Below are positions 16,813-25,347 of a stretch of 64,000 nt of DNA, piece after piece. The notes beneath the pieces were generated by a model. The model ran no database searches. It saw only the letters and a list, made by a program, of their open reading frames with translations, and was not told the DNA's origin. Both the position numbers and the translations under genes were made by a program. Each line of letters opens with the position of its first letter. Position 1 is the first letter of the stretch. The stretch comes from Aldehydirespirator sp965205155 (GTDB lineage Bacteria; Actinomycetota; Acidimicrobiia; Acidimicrobiales; Aldehydirespiratoraceae): contig OZ242033.1 in assembly GCA_965205155.1 (NCBI GenBank), forward strand, positions 682,001 through 746,000. Direction: 5' to 3'.

Positions 16813-18387
16813 CTATCGATTCAGGCTTGATACTCCGAGGCGGGTGAGCATGGCTTGGTGGGCTTGAGCGCCCACTGCGAGCAGGAAGGTGTCGAGGGGC
16901 AGCATGCCGATGCCTCTGCGGTCTTCTGCGGGGTGGATGACCGCGGCCTGGGGAGCCACGAGGTAGCTATGGCCATGGAAGCGGTAGTTGCGTTCGACAA
17001 GGGCCTCGAGGCCGCTAAGGCTGTGGTTCGGCGACGATGCAATCTCGAAGGCGAGCGGCTGCTGGGGATCGTCGTAGATGAGGTCGACCTCGCTGTTGCC
17101 GTCCCGCCAGTGGTGAAGGCGCACCCCTGCGTGCGCGGCGAGGGTATTGACCGTCGCGGCTACGAGGTTCTCCAGCAAGGTGCCCTGCTCGACAGGATCG
17201 TTGCGGGGAGCGAGGCCGCGGTGCAGCGCTGCGTTGCGGACTGCGCTGTCCACAAAGTACAGCTTGCGGCCACGACGCTGGACCGCTGACTCGGAGCCCG
17301 AGTAGTTCGTCAGCGTGAACACCAGGTAGGCCTGCTCCAGGTACGACAGGTACCGGTCGAACGTGGGCTGCTGGATGCCCAGCTGTTGGCCGATGCCGGT
17401 CGGTGAAAGGACGCCGGTCACCTGACCGGCGAGCACGTACAAGAGCCGCTCCAGCATCATCGGGTTGTCGACGCCGGCCGCTTGAGGGATGTCCTTGTAG
17501 ATGGCGCGCTCCACCGCGTCGCTGCGGAGCACCCGCTGCGATTCGAGGATGCGGTTCTCGACCACGGCGGAATCATGGAAATCGAAGGGATCACTGGTGC
17601 CGCCACCGTCGCTTGAGTAGGGCCCTCGGGCGAGCGTTCTCAGTAGCAGTTCGGGGAAGCCGCCTACCGACATCAGCATCACTCGGTACGTCTCGACGAA
17701 GGCAGAGGGTGACCCGCCGCGGGGCAGTGCGGCCAGAGTGTCGCCCAACGTTTCGCCGGCAGCGGAGTCCTGGGTGTCGGAGCCACGGAGCATGACCGCG
17801 CCAAGGTTGGGAATGGCGGCGAGACCGAGGTACTCGTCGAGTGGGCAGGGCATCAGATGATGTTCCTCCCAGCGGCCCACGCCGCTCTCGTGACGTTGCT
17901 TTCGAAGTGCCGTCGTGCTGCTGGAGGTGGCCGTGATCCGCACCGGCCAGCCCTCGTCGTGAAACGTCTTGAGCCACAGATCCCAATCCTCGGCGTAGAC
18001 GATCTCGTCGAGCATCAGGAACAGAGGGTCCTGCTCATTGGCACCCGAGTCGCGAAGAACTCCCCTCACGAGGTCGCCGAGGGCGACTTCCATTAGCAGC
18101 GGGTGATCGAGGCGGAGCCACCAGATCCGGCTGGGGGCGACGCCGTTGTTGATCAGGTGTCGCACGGTCTGGTACAGCACGGTCGTCTTGCCGACTCTGC
18201 GGGGCCCCAGGATCACTTGGTGCCTTCGGGGCTCATTGTTGACGAGGCGCTTCCACAGGACGCGTGCCAGGAACCGCTCGGTGGCGGGTGCTAGGGCTGT
18301 CGGAACGGTGCCGGACGGATGCCAGGGATTCTGTTCCGTGTAGACCCTGTGGTAATCACTGGGCTGTGGCTGCCATTCAACCATCAC
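16813..18387 (-). CDS. AAA ATPase with DUF4143 domain
   Basis: 524 residues. The N-terminal AAA_14-like domain has Walker A GPRRVGKTTV (about residue 60) and Walker B LFLMLDEIVYAED. The C-terminal half resembles DUF4143 (QQLGIQQPTFDRYLSYLEQAYLVF, then a nuclease-like EVDLIYDDPQQPLAFEI stretch). Such ATPases are widespread in accessory loci; their biochemical role is poorly known. The gene is less GC-rich than its neighbours and convergent with the mazEF-like pair, consistent with acquisition as an island. GAGAGG precedes the ATGATG start. Confidence 0.82.
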   Translation of the reverse strand: MMVEWQPQPSDYHRVYTEQNPWHPSGTVPTALAPATERFLARVLWKRLVNNEPRRHQVILGPRRVGKTTVLYQTVRHLINNGVAPSRIWWLRLDHPLLMEVALGDLVRGVLRDSGANEQDPLFLMLDEIVYAEDWDLWLKTFHDEGWPVRITATSSSTTALRKQRHESGVGRWEEHHLMPCPLDEYLGLAAIPNLGAVMLRGSDTQDSAAGETLGDTLAALPRGGSPSAFVETYRVMLMSVGGFPELLLRTLARGPYSSDGGGTSDPFDFHDSAVVENRILESQRVLRSDAVERAIYKDIPQAAGVDNPMMLERLLYVLAGQVTGVLSPTGIGQQLGIQQPTFDRYLSYLEQAYLVFTLTNYSGSESAVQRRGRKLYFVDSAVRNAALHRGLAPRNDPVEQGTLLENLVAATVNTLAAHAGVRLHHWRDGNSEVDLIYDDPQQPLAFEIASSPNHSLSGLEALVERNYRFHGHSYLVAPQAAVIHPAEDRRGIGMLPLDTFLLAVGAQAHQAMLTRLGVSSLNR

Positions 18388-18468
18388 GCTCTGCCTCTCA
18401 TATTTGTTATTGGATAAATAGCATACTGACTGTGAATGTTAAATGGCAAACTACAAACATCAAAGGCC
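18388..18468. promoter_or_regulatory. AT-rich divergent promoter region
   Basis: An unusually AT-rich stretch between two divergent genes. Read on the minus strand TATGCT (18420-18425) can serve the ATPase gene; on the plus strand TAGCAT (18419-18424) can serve the methyltransferase. The two boxes overlap almost fully, so expression of the two genes may be mutually exclusive (inference). A short inverted repeat TTAT-TGG-ATAA lies beside them. Confidence 0.4.
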
Positions 18469-19563
18469 ATGTCTGATAGTTCTCGGGATGCTCCTTATCC
18501 GGAGTTGAAGAAGACCCACACGATGGCCCATGTGGGCCGGCCGTTCACGGACTACAAGCCGCCCGCGGCCGCGCCAGTGTGGGCGGTGATCGAGGGATTG
18601 GGCCGCTACCACGTGCTGCTGGCCGCGCTGGAGCTCGGGGTGTTCGAGGTTCTGGGCGAGGCTTCGGTCGACGTCGGAGTCACGGTCGAGGTGCTGGCTG
18701 AGCGGCTGGGCCTTCCGGTGCTGCACCTGGAGGCGCTGCTGGACTCGGTGGTGGCCCTCGGCCTGCTCGACCGGGTGGTGGGCCACTTCAAACTCAACGA
18801 CGCCGCGCGCCGCTACCTGCTCGTCGACGGGGCGGCCTCGATGGCCGGTCTGATCCCGGTGGCGCCCGGCCCGCACGAGAACTGGACCCGCCTGGCCGGC
18901 ACCGTGCGCTCGGGCCGGCCCGCCACCCCGATCGATGACGATCCGGCCGCCTTCTACGTGCCGCTTGTGGAGGGGACGTTCACCACCATGTGGCGTTGTG
19001 CCACCCGGGCCGACCTCCGGATGCGCTACAGCGCGCTGGCCGCACCCCGGATCCTCGACCTCGGTGCGGGCGGGGCGCCCTGGTCGATTGCCATGCTGGA
19101 GGCCTGCGGCAACGGCCGGGCCACCATCAACGACCTCGACGGTGTGATCGATGTGGCCCGGCGCAAAGCGGCTGAGCACGGCGTGGCCGACCGCTGCGAG
19201 TTCCGCCCCGGCGACTTCCACGCAATCCCGGTCGAGAACGCCCACTACGACATCGTCGTGCTGGGCCACGTCTGTCGCACTGAGGGTCCCGACGGCGCCC
19301 GCCACCTGGTGGAGCGGGCCTACGCGGCCCTGCGTCCCGAGGGGCGATTGGTGTTGGCCGACTACTTCATCGGCCCCAACCACAAGACCAACCCCCACGC
19401 CGTTCTGATGGGCATGACCATGATGGCCAGCACCGTCAACGGCTTCGGGGTCACCACCGACGCGGCCACCGCCTGGCTGCGGGAAGCCGGCTTCGAGGCC
19501 ATCCGCCTCATCGAGCCCATCGGCTTCCAATTCGCCTACGCGGCCTCCAAGCCCAGAGACTGA
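18469..19563 (+). CDS. SAM-dependent O-methyltransferase-like protein
   Basis: 364 residues from the ATG at 18469; an ATG at 18436 would add 11 residues read from AT-rich intergenic DNA, so the later start is preferred but not certain. The N-terminus is a winged-helix dimerisation-type domain (LLAALELGVFEVLGE, LGLPVLHLEALLDSVVALGLL). The SAM site is ILDLGAGGAPWSIAML, followed by FRPGDFHAIPVENAHYDIVV. This is the layout of small-molecule O-methyltransferases. It sits 31 bp before an amidohydrolase; the substrate is unknown. Confidence 0.85.
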   Translation: MSDSSRDAPYPELKKTHTMAHVGRPFTDYKPPAAAPVWAVIEGLGRYHVLLAALELGVFEVLGEASVDVGVTVEVLAERLGLPVLHLEALLDSVVALGLLDRVVGHFKLNDAARRYLLVDGAASMAGLIPVAPGPHENWTRLAGTVRSGRPATPIDDDPAAFYVPLVEGTFTTMWRCATRADLRMRYSALAAPRILDLGAGGAPWSIAMLEACGNGRATINDLDGVIDVARRKAAEHGVADRCEFRPGDFHAIPVENAHYDIVVLGHVCRTEGPDGARHLVERAYAALRPEGRLVLADYFIGPNHKTNPHAVLMGMTMMASTVNGFGVTTDAATAWLREAGFEAIRLIEPIGFQFAYAASKPRD

Positions 19564-19594
19564 ACCACAAGACCTCCGCAGGCAGGAGACCGAC

Positions 19595-20989
19595 ATGAGC
19601 GAGCGGGAGCGCATCGACACGCTGATCAAGGGCTGGTACGTGGTGACCATGAACCCGACCCGAGACATCATCCGCCACGGCGCAGTGGCGGTGCGGGGCA
19701 GCGAGATCGTGGCCGTGGGCAAGGCGTCGGACCTGGAGGCGGCCTACGAAGCGGCCGAGACGGTGGGCGGCGACCGGTTCGTGGTGACCCCCGGCCTGGT
19801 CAATACCCACATCCACATCACCGGCGAGCCCCTCACCCGCGGCTACGTCCCCGACGACACTCCGTTCGAGGAGAACGTCTTCATGTGGCTGTGCCCGCTC
19901 TACTCCGTGTACACGCCCGAGGAGGAGCGGCTCTCGGCCCAGCTGGCCGCGGTGGAGATGCTCAAGTCGGGCACCACCACCTTCCTGGAGGCGGGCACGA
20001 TCCGCTTCACCGACGAGGTGATGGACGGCCTGATCACCTCCGGCATCCGGGGCCGCATCGGCAAGTGGGTGTGGGACCTGCCCCCCGAGCCCGATGTTTA
20101 CCGCCAGGACACCGACACCGCCATCGCCAACATCAACGACACCATCGACATGCACCGGGGCACCGCCGGCGGGCGGCTGGAGGCGTGGTCGATGGTGGTG
20201 GGCCACACGACCTGTTCGGATCCGCTGTGGCGGGCCGCCCGGGAGGCCGCCGACCACCACGGCGTGGGCCTGAACTTCCACATGAGCCCGGCCGACCTCG
20301 ATCCCGACGGGTTCATCGCCGAGTTCGGGCAGCGACCAATGATCCACCTGAACGAGCTGGGCGTGCTCGGCCCCGACACCGCCATGACCCACTGCGTGCG
20401 GGTGGACGACAGCGAACTCGACGTGATGGCCGCAGCCGGCTGCTCGGTGGAGCACTGCCCCACCACCGCGCTCAAGGTCAGCTACGGCGTGACCCAGGTG
20501 GGCAAGATCCCCGAGATGGTGATGCGGGGCATCAACGTCAGCATCGGCATCGACGGCAACAACGCCTCCAACTACGCCGACATGCACCGGGCCACCTACC
20601 TGGTGGCCGGGCTGTTCAAGGACGCCCGCATGGACCCCCAGATGTTCCCGGCCGAGAAGGCCTACGAGATGGCCACCCTGGGAGGGGCCCGCACCATGCT
20701 CATGTCCGATGAGATCGGTTCGCTGGAGCCCGGCAAGAAGGCCGACGTAGTGCTGCACGACACCGACCGGCCCGAATGGCGCCCCCTGCTCAACGTGATG
20801 AACCAGCTGGTGTGGTCGGCCGACGGGAGGGGAGTGCACACCGTGTTCGTGGACGGCGCCAAGGTGGTCGATGCCGGCCGCATGACCACCATCGACGAGG
20901 ACACCTTCTACGGCCGCTGCCAGGCCGCGGGAGAGGCCATCACCGCCCGCTCCGGCCTCCCCGACAAGGCCAAGTTCCCCATGCTGTAG
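19595..20989 (+). CDS. ATZ/TRZ-type metal-dependent amidohydrolase (second copy)
   Basis: 464 residues. Metal ligands in NTHIHITG (HxH), LNFHMSPAD, AMTHCVRVDD and GIDGNNASN; the composite tail reads DEIGSLEPGKKADVVLHD. Segments such as HGTAGGRLEAWSM and the EHCPTT loop are characteristic of deaminating or dechlorinating members acting on heterocycles. It is related to the protein at 7086-8501, and the two may act on different intermediates. GGAG lies 6-9 nt upstream of the ATG. Confidence 0.88.
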   Translation: MSERERIDTLIKGWYVVTMNPTRDIIRHGAVAVRGSEIVAVGKASDLEAAYEAAETVGGDRFVVTPGLVNTHIHITGEPLTRGYVPDDTPFEENVFMWLCPLYSVYTPEEERLSAQLAAVEMLKSGTTTFLEAGTIRFTDEVMDGLITSGIRGRIGKWVWDLPPEPDVYRQDTDTAIANINDTIDMHRGTAGGRLEAWSMVVGHTTCSDPLWRAAREAADHHGVGLNFHMSPADLDPDGFIAEFGQRPMIHLNELGVLGPDTAMTHCVRVDDSELDVMAAAGCSVEHCPTTALKVSYGVTQVGKIPEMVMRGINVSIGIDGNNASNYADMHRATYLVAGLFKDARMDPQMFPAEKAYEMATLGGARTMLMSDEIGSLEPGKKADVVLHDTDRPEWRPLLNVMNQLVWSADGRGVHTVFVDGAKVVDAGRMTTIDEDTFYGRCQAAGEAITARSGLPDKAKFPML

Positions 20990-21006
20990 CTGTCGGCATG
21001 CTCTCG

Positions 21007-22284
21007 CTACAGGTCGGGCACGGCGAAGATCGAGCCGCCGAACAGCACCCAGGCGAGCAGCAGCGTCCAGAGCACGTTGGCGACCTGCGCGATCACGAAG
21101 GCGGCGGCGGGCCGGCCGCCCTCCATGGACAGCAGGTCGCGCAGCCGGGTCTCCAGCCCTATGCAGACGAAGGCCAGTGCGAACAGCCAAGTGCGCAAGC
21201 CCTTGAGCACGCTTCCGGTGGCGTCGACCAGCCCGTCGGTCAGCACAAAGGAGAACACCAGCGAGGTCGCCAGGAAGCCGAGCACGAACTTGGGGAAGCG
21301 CTCCCAGATCACCGACGCCGACACCGGCTGCTGATCGGTGCGGCTGGCCCCGCCCCGCACCGTCCACCAGACCGACAGGGCGAAGGCGGCCACACCGAGC
21401 AGAGCGTTCTGGGACAGCTTGACGATGGTGGCCGCGTTGGTGGCCGATTCGCCGATGCTCTCGCCCGCCACTACGACTGCGCCGGTGGTGTCGATGGTGC
21501 CGCCGACCCAGGCTCCGCCGACGATGTCCGACAGATCGAGCCAGTCCACGGCCAGCGGCATCACGATCATCATCGGCGCGGCCACTACCAGCACCAGCGA
21601 CGTTACGTAGGAGAGCTTCTTGCGGTCCCCGGAGATGGCGCCGCAGGCCGCGATGGCCGCCGACACCCCGCAGATCGAGACGGCGGTGGCCAGCATGGCC
21701 GAGAACTCCTCGTCCACTCGCAGCTTGCGGGAGATCCAAAAGCACAGGTACCAGATGACGGCGATCACCGCGGCCGCTTGCACCATGCCGTACATGCCGG
21801 CCTCCAGGACCTGACCGAACAGGACGTTCGTTCCCAGGATCACCAGCCCGGTCTTGATGTAGTACTCGGTGCGCATGGCGGCCCGTAGCCAGCCGGGCAC
21901 TCCGAGCACGTTGGAGACGAACAGGCCGAGAGCCAGCGCGGTGATCGCGTAGTTGACGCCGCGCTCGCTGAGCGTGGAGTTGCACGCGATGGCCCGCGCC
22001 GCCCAGGCCAGCGCGAACACCGCGCCGAAGGCCGCCGCGAAGCCGCCAACAGCCCCTTCCATCAGCCGGACTCCCACCAGGCACAGCACCAGCAGCGCGG
22101 CCCCCACCCCGAGCGTGGTCGCCAGGCTGCCGGGCCCGAACAGCCCGCTGAGGCCGTCGCTGCACGACAGGCCGGCCGCCTCCGGCCGGACGCCGACCAC
22201 GACCAGCGCGATCATCGCGATGCCCAGCCACACCGAGACCCAGTCCTCGGAGCGCAGCAGCTCGCTCGTTCCTGCCTTTGCCAC
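21007..22284 (-). CDS. YeiH/UPF0324-type membrane protein (putative sulfate or sulfonate exporter)
   Basis: 425 residues with about ten hydrophobic helices. A longer TTG start (22293) is possible, but GTG 22284 is chosen because TAGGTT ends 7 nt upstream of it. Family features are the glycine-rich ALFVSN...PGWLRA region, the ICGVSAAIAACGAI motif and GGAWVGGTIDTTGAVVVAGES. YeiH-like proteins are linked to export of sulfite or sulfonates in some bacteria, but most are uncharacterised. It is divergent from a VOC gene and convergent with an amidohydrolase. Confidence 0.82.
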   Translation of the reverse strand: MAKAGTSELLRSEDWVSVWLGIAMIALVVVGVRPEAAGLSCSDGLSGLFGPGSLATTLGVGAALLVLCLVGVRLMEGAVGGFAAAFGAVFALAWAARAIACNSTLSERGVNYAITALALGLFVSNVLGVPGWLRAAMRTEYYIKTGLVILGTNVLFGQVLEAGMYGMVQAAAVIAVIWYLCFWISRKLRVDEEFSAMLATAVSICGVSAAIAACGAISGDRKKLSYVTSLVLVVAAPMMIVMPLAVDWLDLSDIVGGAWVGGTIDTTGAVVVAGESIGESATNAATIVKLSQNALLGVAAFALSVWWTVRGGASRTDQQPVSASVIWERFPKFVLGFLATSLVFSFVLTDGLVDATGSVLKGLRTWLFALAFVCIGLETRLRDLLSMEGGRPAAAFVIAQVANVLWTLLLAWVLFGGSIFAVPDL

Positions 22285-22291
22285 AGGAGCC

Positions 22292-22297
22292 AACCTA
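22292..22297 (-). promoter_or_regulatory. -10 box TAGGTT, leaderless promoter
   Basis: On the minus strand TAGGTT ends 7 nt before the GTG at 22284. This spacing decides the start of the YeiH-like gene. Confidence 0.5.
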
Positions 22298-22331
22298 GAT
22301 GCCGAGCGGATTGGTCGCGATGCGGGAGCGG

Positions 22332-22337
22332 TAGGGT
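22332..22337 (+). promoter_or_regulatory. -10 box TAGGGT, leaderless promoter
   Basis: TAGGGT ends 6 nt before the ATG of the VOC gene at 22344, with no ribosome site between. Confidence 0.5.
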
Positions 22338-22343
22338 CGGACC

Positions 22344-22712
22344 ATGGCTGAGTTCAGGGTCATCTTCGTCGCCAACGACTACGACGCCACTGTGGGGTTC
22401 TTCACCGACGTGATGGGCCTGGAGGTGGAGCGGTCCTTCGGTGAGATCTTCAGGGGGACGCTCCTGCTGGCCGCCGACGGCCGTATAGAGGTCATCGAGG
22501 ACGGCGCCGGATGGGATGCGCCCGGTGTGGCGGGCGTGTCGGTGTCATGGCAGATCGCCGACGCCGACGCCGAGCACGCTCGGCTGGTGGCAGCGGGCGC
22601 CACCATCGTGCGCCCGCCGCAGCTGCAGCCCTGGGGTCACAAGAGCCTTGAGGTGGCCGGGCCCGACGGCTTGAGGATCATCCTCTTTGAAGTGGTGGCC
22701 CATCAGGGATAG
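22344..22712 (+). CDS. VOC family protein
   Basis: 122-residue VOC domain: FRVIFVANDYDATVGFFTDVMGL at the N-terminus (without the usual metal-binding His at strand 1), SVSWQIADADAEHARLVAAG, and LEVAGPDGLRIILFEV at the end. Leaderless start. An LLM oxidoreductase follows 11 bp after the stop, so the two are probably co-transcribed. Confidence 0.85.
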   Translation: MAEFRVIFVANDYDATVGFFTDVMGLEVERSFGEIFRGTLLLAADGRIEVIEDGAGWDAPGVAGVSVSWQIADADAEHARLVAAGATIVRPPQLQPWGHKSLEVAGPDGLRIILFEVVAHQG

Positions 22713-22723
22713 AAAGCTGCACC

Positions 22724-23650
22724 ATGAGATTCGGATTCTGGCCGTCGAGCGGCAGGAAATGGGAGCACATCCTGGCCGTCGGCCGGACGGCGGAGGCCTG
22801 CGGGTGGGACGGCCTGTGGGTGCCCGACCACTTCATGCCGCCCGAGGGGGGCTACGGCTACGAGCGCCCCGGCGCCGACCCCGAGCTGCTGCCCACCCAC
22901 GAATGCTGGATGCTGCTGGCCGGGCTGGCCGCGGCCGTTCCCCGGGTGCGCCTCGGCGCGATGGTGACCGGGAACACCTACCGCCATCCGGCGGTTCTGG
23001 CCAAGCAGGCCGCCACCGTCGACCACATCAGCGGCGGGCGGCTGGTGCTCGGCCTGGGCGCCGGCTGGCAGGAGAACGAGCACCGCCGCTACGGCATCGC
23101 CTTCGGAACGGTGCGCGACCGGGCCGACATGCTGGACGAGGCCTGCGCGGTGATCGCCGGCCTGTTCGCCGACGAGCGCACCGACTTCGACGGCGCCCAC
23201 TACCGGCTGCAGGGCGCGCCGCTGGTGCCCAAGCCCCTCCAGGATCCGCTGCCCATCATGATCGGCGGCCGGGGCGAGCGCCGCACCATCCCCACCCTGG
23301 TGCGCTGGGGCCACGAATGGAACGGATGGTGCTCCGTCGAGGACCTGCGCTACTACAACGCGCTCATCGACCGGCTCTGCGACGCCGCGGGCCGCGACCC
23401 GGCCACCATCGCCCGATCGGTCGCGGTGACGCTGCGCCTGTGCGAATCCGAGGCTGAGGCGGCCGGTCCGCGGGTCGGCGCGGCGGGGCGCCCCGAACTG
23501 GTGGGCACTCCCGCCCAGCTCGTTGAGCAGGTGGCCGACTACGCCGCGGCCGGCGCCGACGAGCTGATCATCCCCGACTTCAACCTCGCGCCCAAGCAGA
23601 CCCCTGAGATCATCGAGCGCTTCATGACCGAGGTCGTGGCCGCCCTCTGA
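22724..23650 (+). CDS. Luciferase-like (probably F420-dependent) oxidoreductase
   Basis: 308 residues with the bacterial luciferase-type barrel: RFGFWPSSGRKWEHILAVGR, then the GAMVTGNTYRHPAVLAKQAATVDHISGGR region that forms the cofactor pocket (non-prolyl cis-peptide strand), and GLGAGWQENEHRRYG. The TGNTYRHP and HISGGRL pattern is typical of F420-dependent rather than FMN-dependent members in Actinobacteria. The substrate is unknown. It lies between a VOC protein and an aminotransferase. Confidence 0.87.
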   Translation: MRFGFWPSSGRKWEHILAVGRTAEACGWDGLWVPDHFMPPEGGYGYERPGADPELLPTHECWMLLAGLAAAVPRVRLGAMVTGNTYRHPAVLAKQAATVDHISGGRLVLGLGAGWQENEHRRYGIAFGTVRDRADMLDEACAVIAGLFADERTDFDGAHYRLQGAPLVPKPLQDPLPIMIGGRGERRTIPTLVRWGHEWNGWCSVEDLRYYNALIDRLCDAAGRDPATIARSVAVTLRLCESEAEAAGPRVGAAGRPELVGTPAQLVEQVADYAAAGADELIIPDFNLAPKQTPEIIERFMTEVVAAL

Positions 23651-23672
23651 TGAGGGGCTCGGGAGGAGAGCG

Positions 23673-25127
23673 ATGACTGAGACCATGTTCACCGACGGCG
23701 TGCCTGCGGTGGTCCAGCAGGCGCCCAGCCGGTTCGACGCCTACGACACGCAGGAGCTCTGGCGCAAGGACGTGGACCACTACATCCACCCCTTCACCGA
23801 CTTCGCCGTCTGGTCCGAGGAGGGCGCCCTAGTGATGGCCGAGTCCGAGGGCGCCTACGTCTACGACTCCGACGGCCGGCGCTACCTCGACGCCCAGGGA
23901 GGGCTGTGGTGCGTGAACGCCGGCTACGGCCGGGCCGAGATCGCCGACGCCATGGCCACCCAAGCCCGCAAGCTGGCCTACTACTCGCCTTTCACCAACA
24001 CCACCTCGGTGCCGGGGGCCACCCTGGCCCACAAGCTGGCCTCGCTGGCTCCGGGAGACCTCAACCATGTGTTCTTCGGCCTGTCAGGGTCGGACGCCAA
24101 CGACACTGCAGTGCGGATCATCCACTTCTACTTCAACCGTCTCGGCCAGCCCGACAAGAAGACCATCATCACCCGGGTCAACGGCTACCACGGCTCCAGC
24201 TACCTGGCCATGTCGCTCACGGGCGTGGCCCACGACCACATCGGCTTCGACATCATCGGCGAGCCCCTCATCACCCGGGTGGAGGGCCCCGACATCTACC
24301 GGCGATCCGACGGCATGACGCCCACCGAGTACACCGACCACCTCGTCGACGAGTTCAGGGCCAAGGTCGAGGAGCTGGGCGCGGAGAACGTGGCCGCCTT
24401 CTTCGCCGAGCCCATCATGGGGGCGGGCGGGGTGCTGGTGCCGCCGCCCGGCTACCTGCCCAGGATGCGTGAAGCCTGCCACCAGTACGGGATCCTCTAC
24501 GTCTCCGACGAAGTGGTCACCGCCTTCGGCCGGCTCGGGCACTTCTTCGCCAGCAAGGACGTGTTCGACATCCAGCCCGACATCATCAGCTCCGCCAAGG
24601 GACTCACGTCCGGCTACGCGCCGCTGTCGGCCACCTTGCTGTCCGACGAGATCTACGAAGTGATTGCCGTGCCCCAGGCGGCCGGGGCCGAGTTCGCCCA
24701 TGGCTACACCTACTCGGGGCACCCGGTGTCGTGCGCGGCCGCGCTGGCCAACATCGACATCTTCGAGCGTGAGGACATCTGCGGTCACGTGCGCCGGGTC
24801 GGTCCCTACTTCGAGGAGCGCCTGCGCACCCTCGGCGACCTGCCCATCGTGGGCGACATCCGCGGCAAGTGCTTCATGATGTGCCTGGAGAACGTGGCCG
24901 ACACCGGCACCAGGGAGATGTTCCCCCCGGAGGTGGAGATCGGCCGGCGCATCTCCGACGCCTGCGACGCCCGGGGCCTGCTGGTGCGTCCCATCGGACG
25001 CCTCAACGTGCTGTCGCCGCCGCTGGTGCTGACCACGGACCAGATCGACTGGCTGGTCGACACGCTGCGGGCCGGTATCGAAGAGGTCATGGCCGGCCTC
25101 GAGCGCGAGGGCCTTTGGAGCGGCTGA
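23673..25127 (+). CDS. Class III PLP-dependent aminotransferase (omega-aminotransferase)
   Basis: 484 residues. N-terminal DSDGRRYLDAQGGLWCVNAGYGR is the usual substrate-gate region, FFGLSGSDANDTAVRI the phosphate-binding loop, and the PLP lysine lies in ISSAKGLTSGYAPLS; LYVSDEVVTAFGRLG carries the Asp. Members transfer amino groups from omega-amino acids or amines such as beta-alanine to pyruvate. GGAGGAGAG precedes the ATG. A strong hairpin follows the stop. Confidence 0.9.
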   Translation: MTETMFTDGVPAVVQQAPSRFDAYDTQELWRKDVDHYIHPFTDFAVWSEEGALVMAESEGAYVYDSDGRRYLDAQGGLWCVNAGYGRAEIADAMATQARKLAYYSPFTNTTSVPGATLAHKLASLAPGDLNHVFFGLSGSDANDTAVRIIHFYFNRLGQPDKKTIITRVNGYHGSSYLAMSLTGVAHDHIGFDIIGEPLITRVEGPDIYRRSDGMTPTEYTDHLVDEFRAKVEELGAENVAAFFAEPIMGAGGVLVPPPGYLPRMREACHQYGILYVSDEVVTAFGRLGHFFASKDVFDIQPDIISSAKGLTSGYAPLSATLLSDEIYEVIAVPQAAGAEFAHGYTYSGHPVSCAAALANIDIFEREDICGHVRRVGPYFEERLRTLGDLPIVGDIRGKCFMMCLENVADTGTREMFPPEVEIGRRISDACDARGLLVRPIGRLNVLSPPLVLTTDQIDWLVDTLRAGIEEVMAGLEREGLWSG

Positions 25128-25130
25128 CAA

Positions 25131-25155
25131 TCAGGAGCGGCCCGGCCGCTCCTGA
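25131..25155 (+). terminator. Perfect hairpin after the aminotransferase gene
   Basis: TCAGGAGCGGCC, a single C, then GGCCGCTCCTGA: a 12-bp perfect stem beginning 3 nt after the stop codon. No T-run follows, so it would act as a non-canonical terminator or an RNA 3'-end protector rather than a classical intrinsic terminator. Confidence 0.6.
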
Positions 25156-25347
25156 CAGCGGCCGAGGATCGGGAAGCCTCCGCCGGTAGCCTGGGGATAA
25201 CCAGTCGGGACGTCCGGCTGGCGGGTTCGCAGACGGGTGTTGGTTCTTCCGGTCATCGTGAACCCACCCGACAGCTGCAAGGCCTCCTGCTTCATTGAGG
25301 CGCCACTGAACCTGTACCCGCCTGCGTCACGCGGGCAAGGAGAAAGA

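Noticed and set aside
18436..18468. ATG at 18436 as the methyltransferase start
   Set aside because: The 11 extra codons are AT-rich like the intergenic DNA and unlike the gene body. It is not excluded, since a -10-like TAGCAT lies 11 nt before it.
19508..22231. A 907-codon minus-strand frame
   Set aside because: It is the shadow of the amidohydrolase at 19595-20989 and of the YeiH-like gene in another frame; no domain motif is present.
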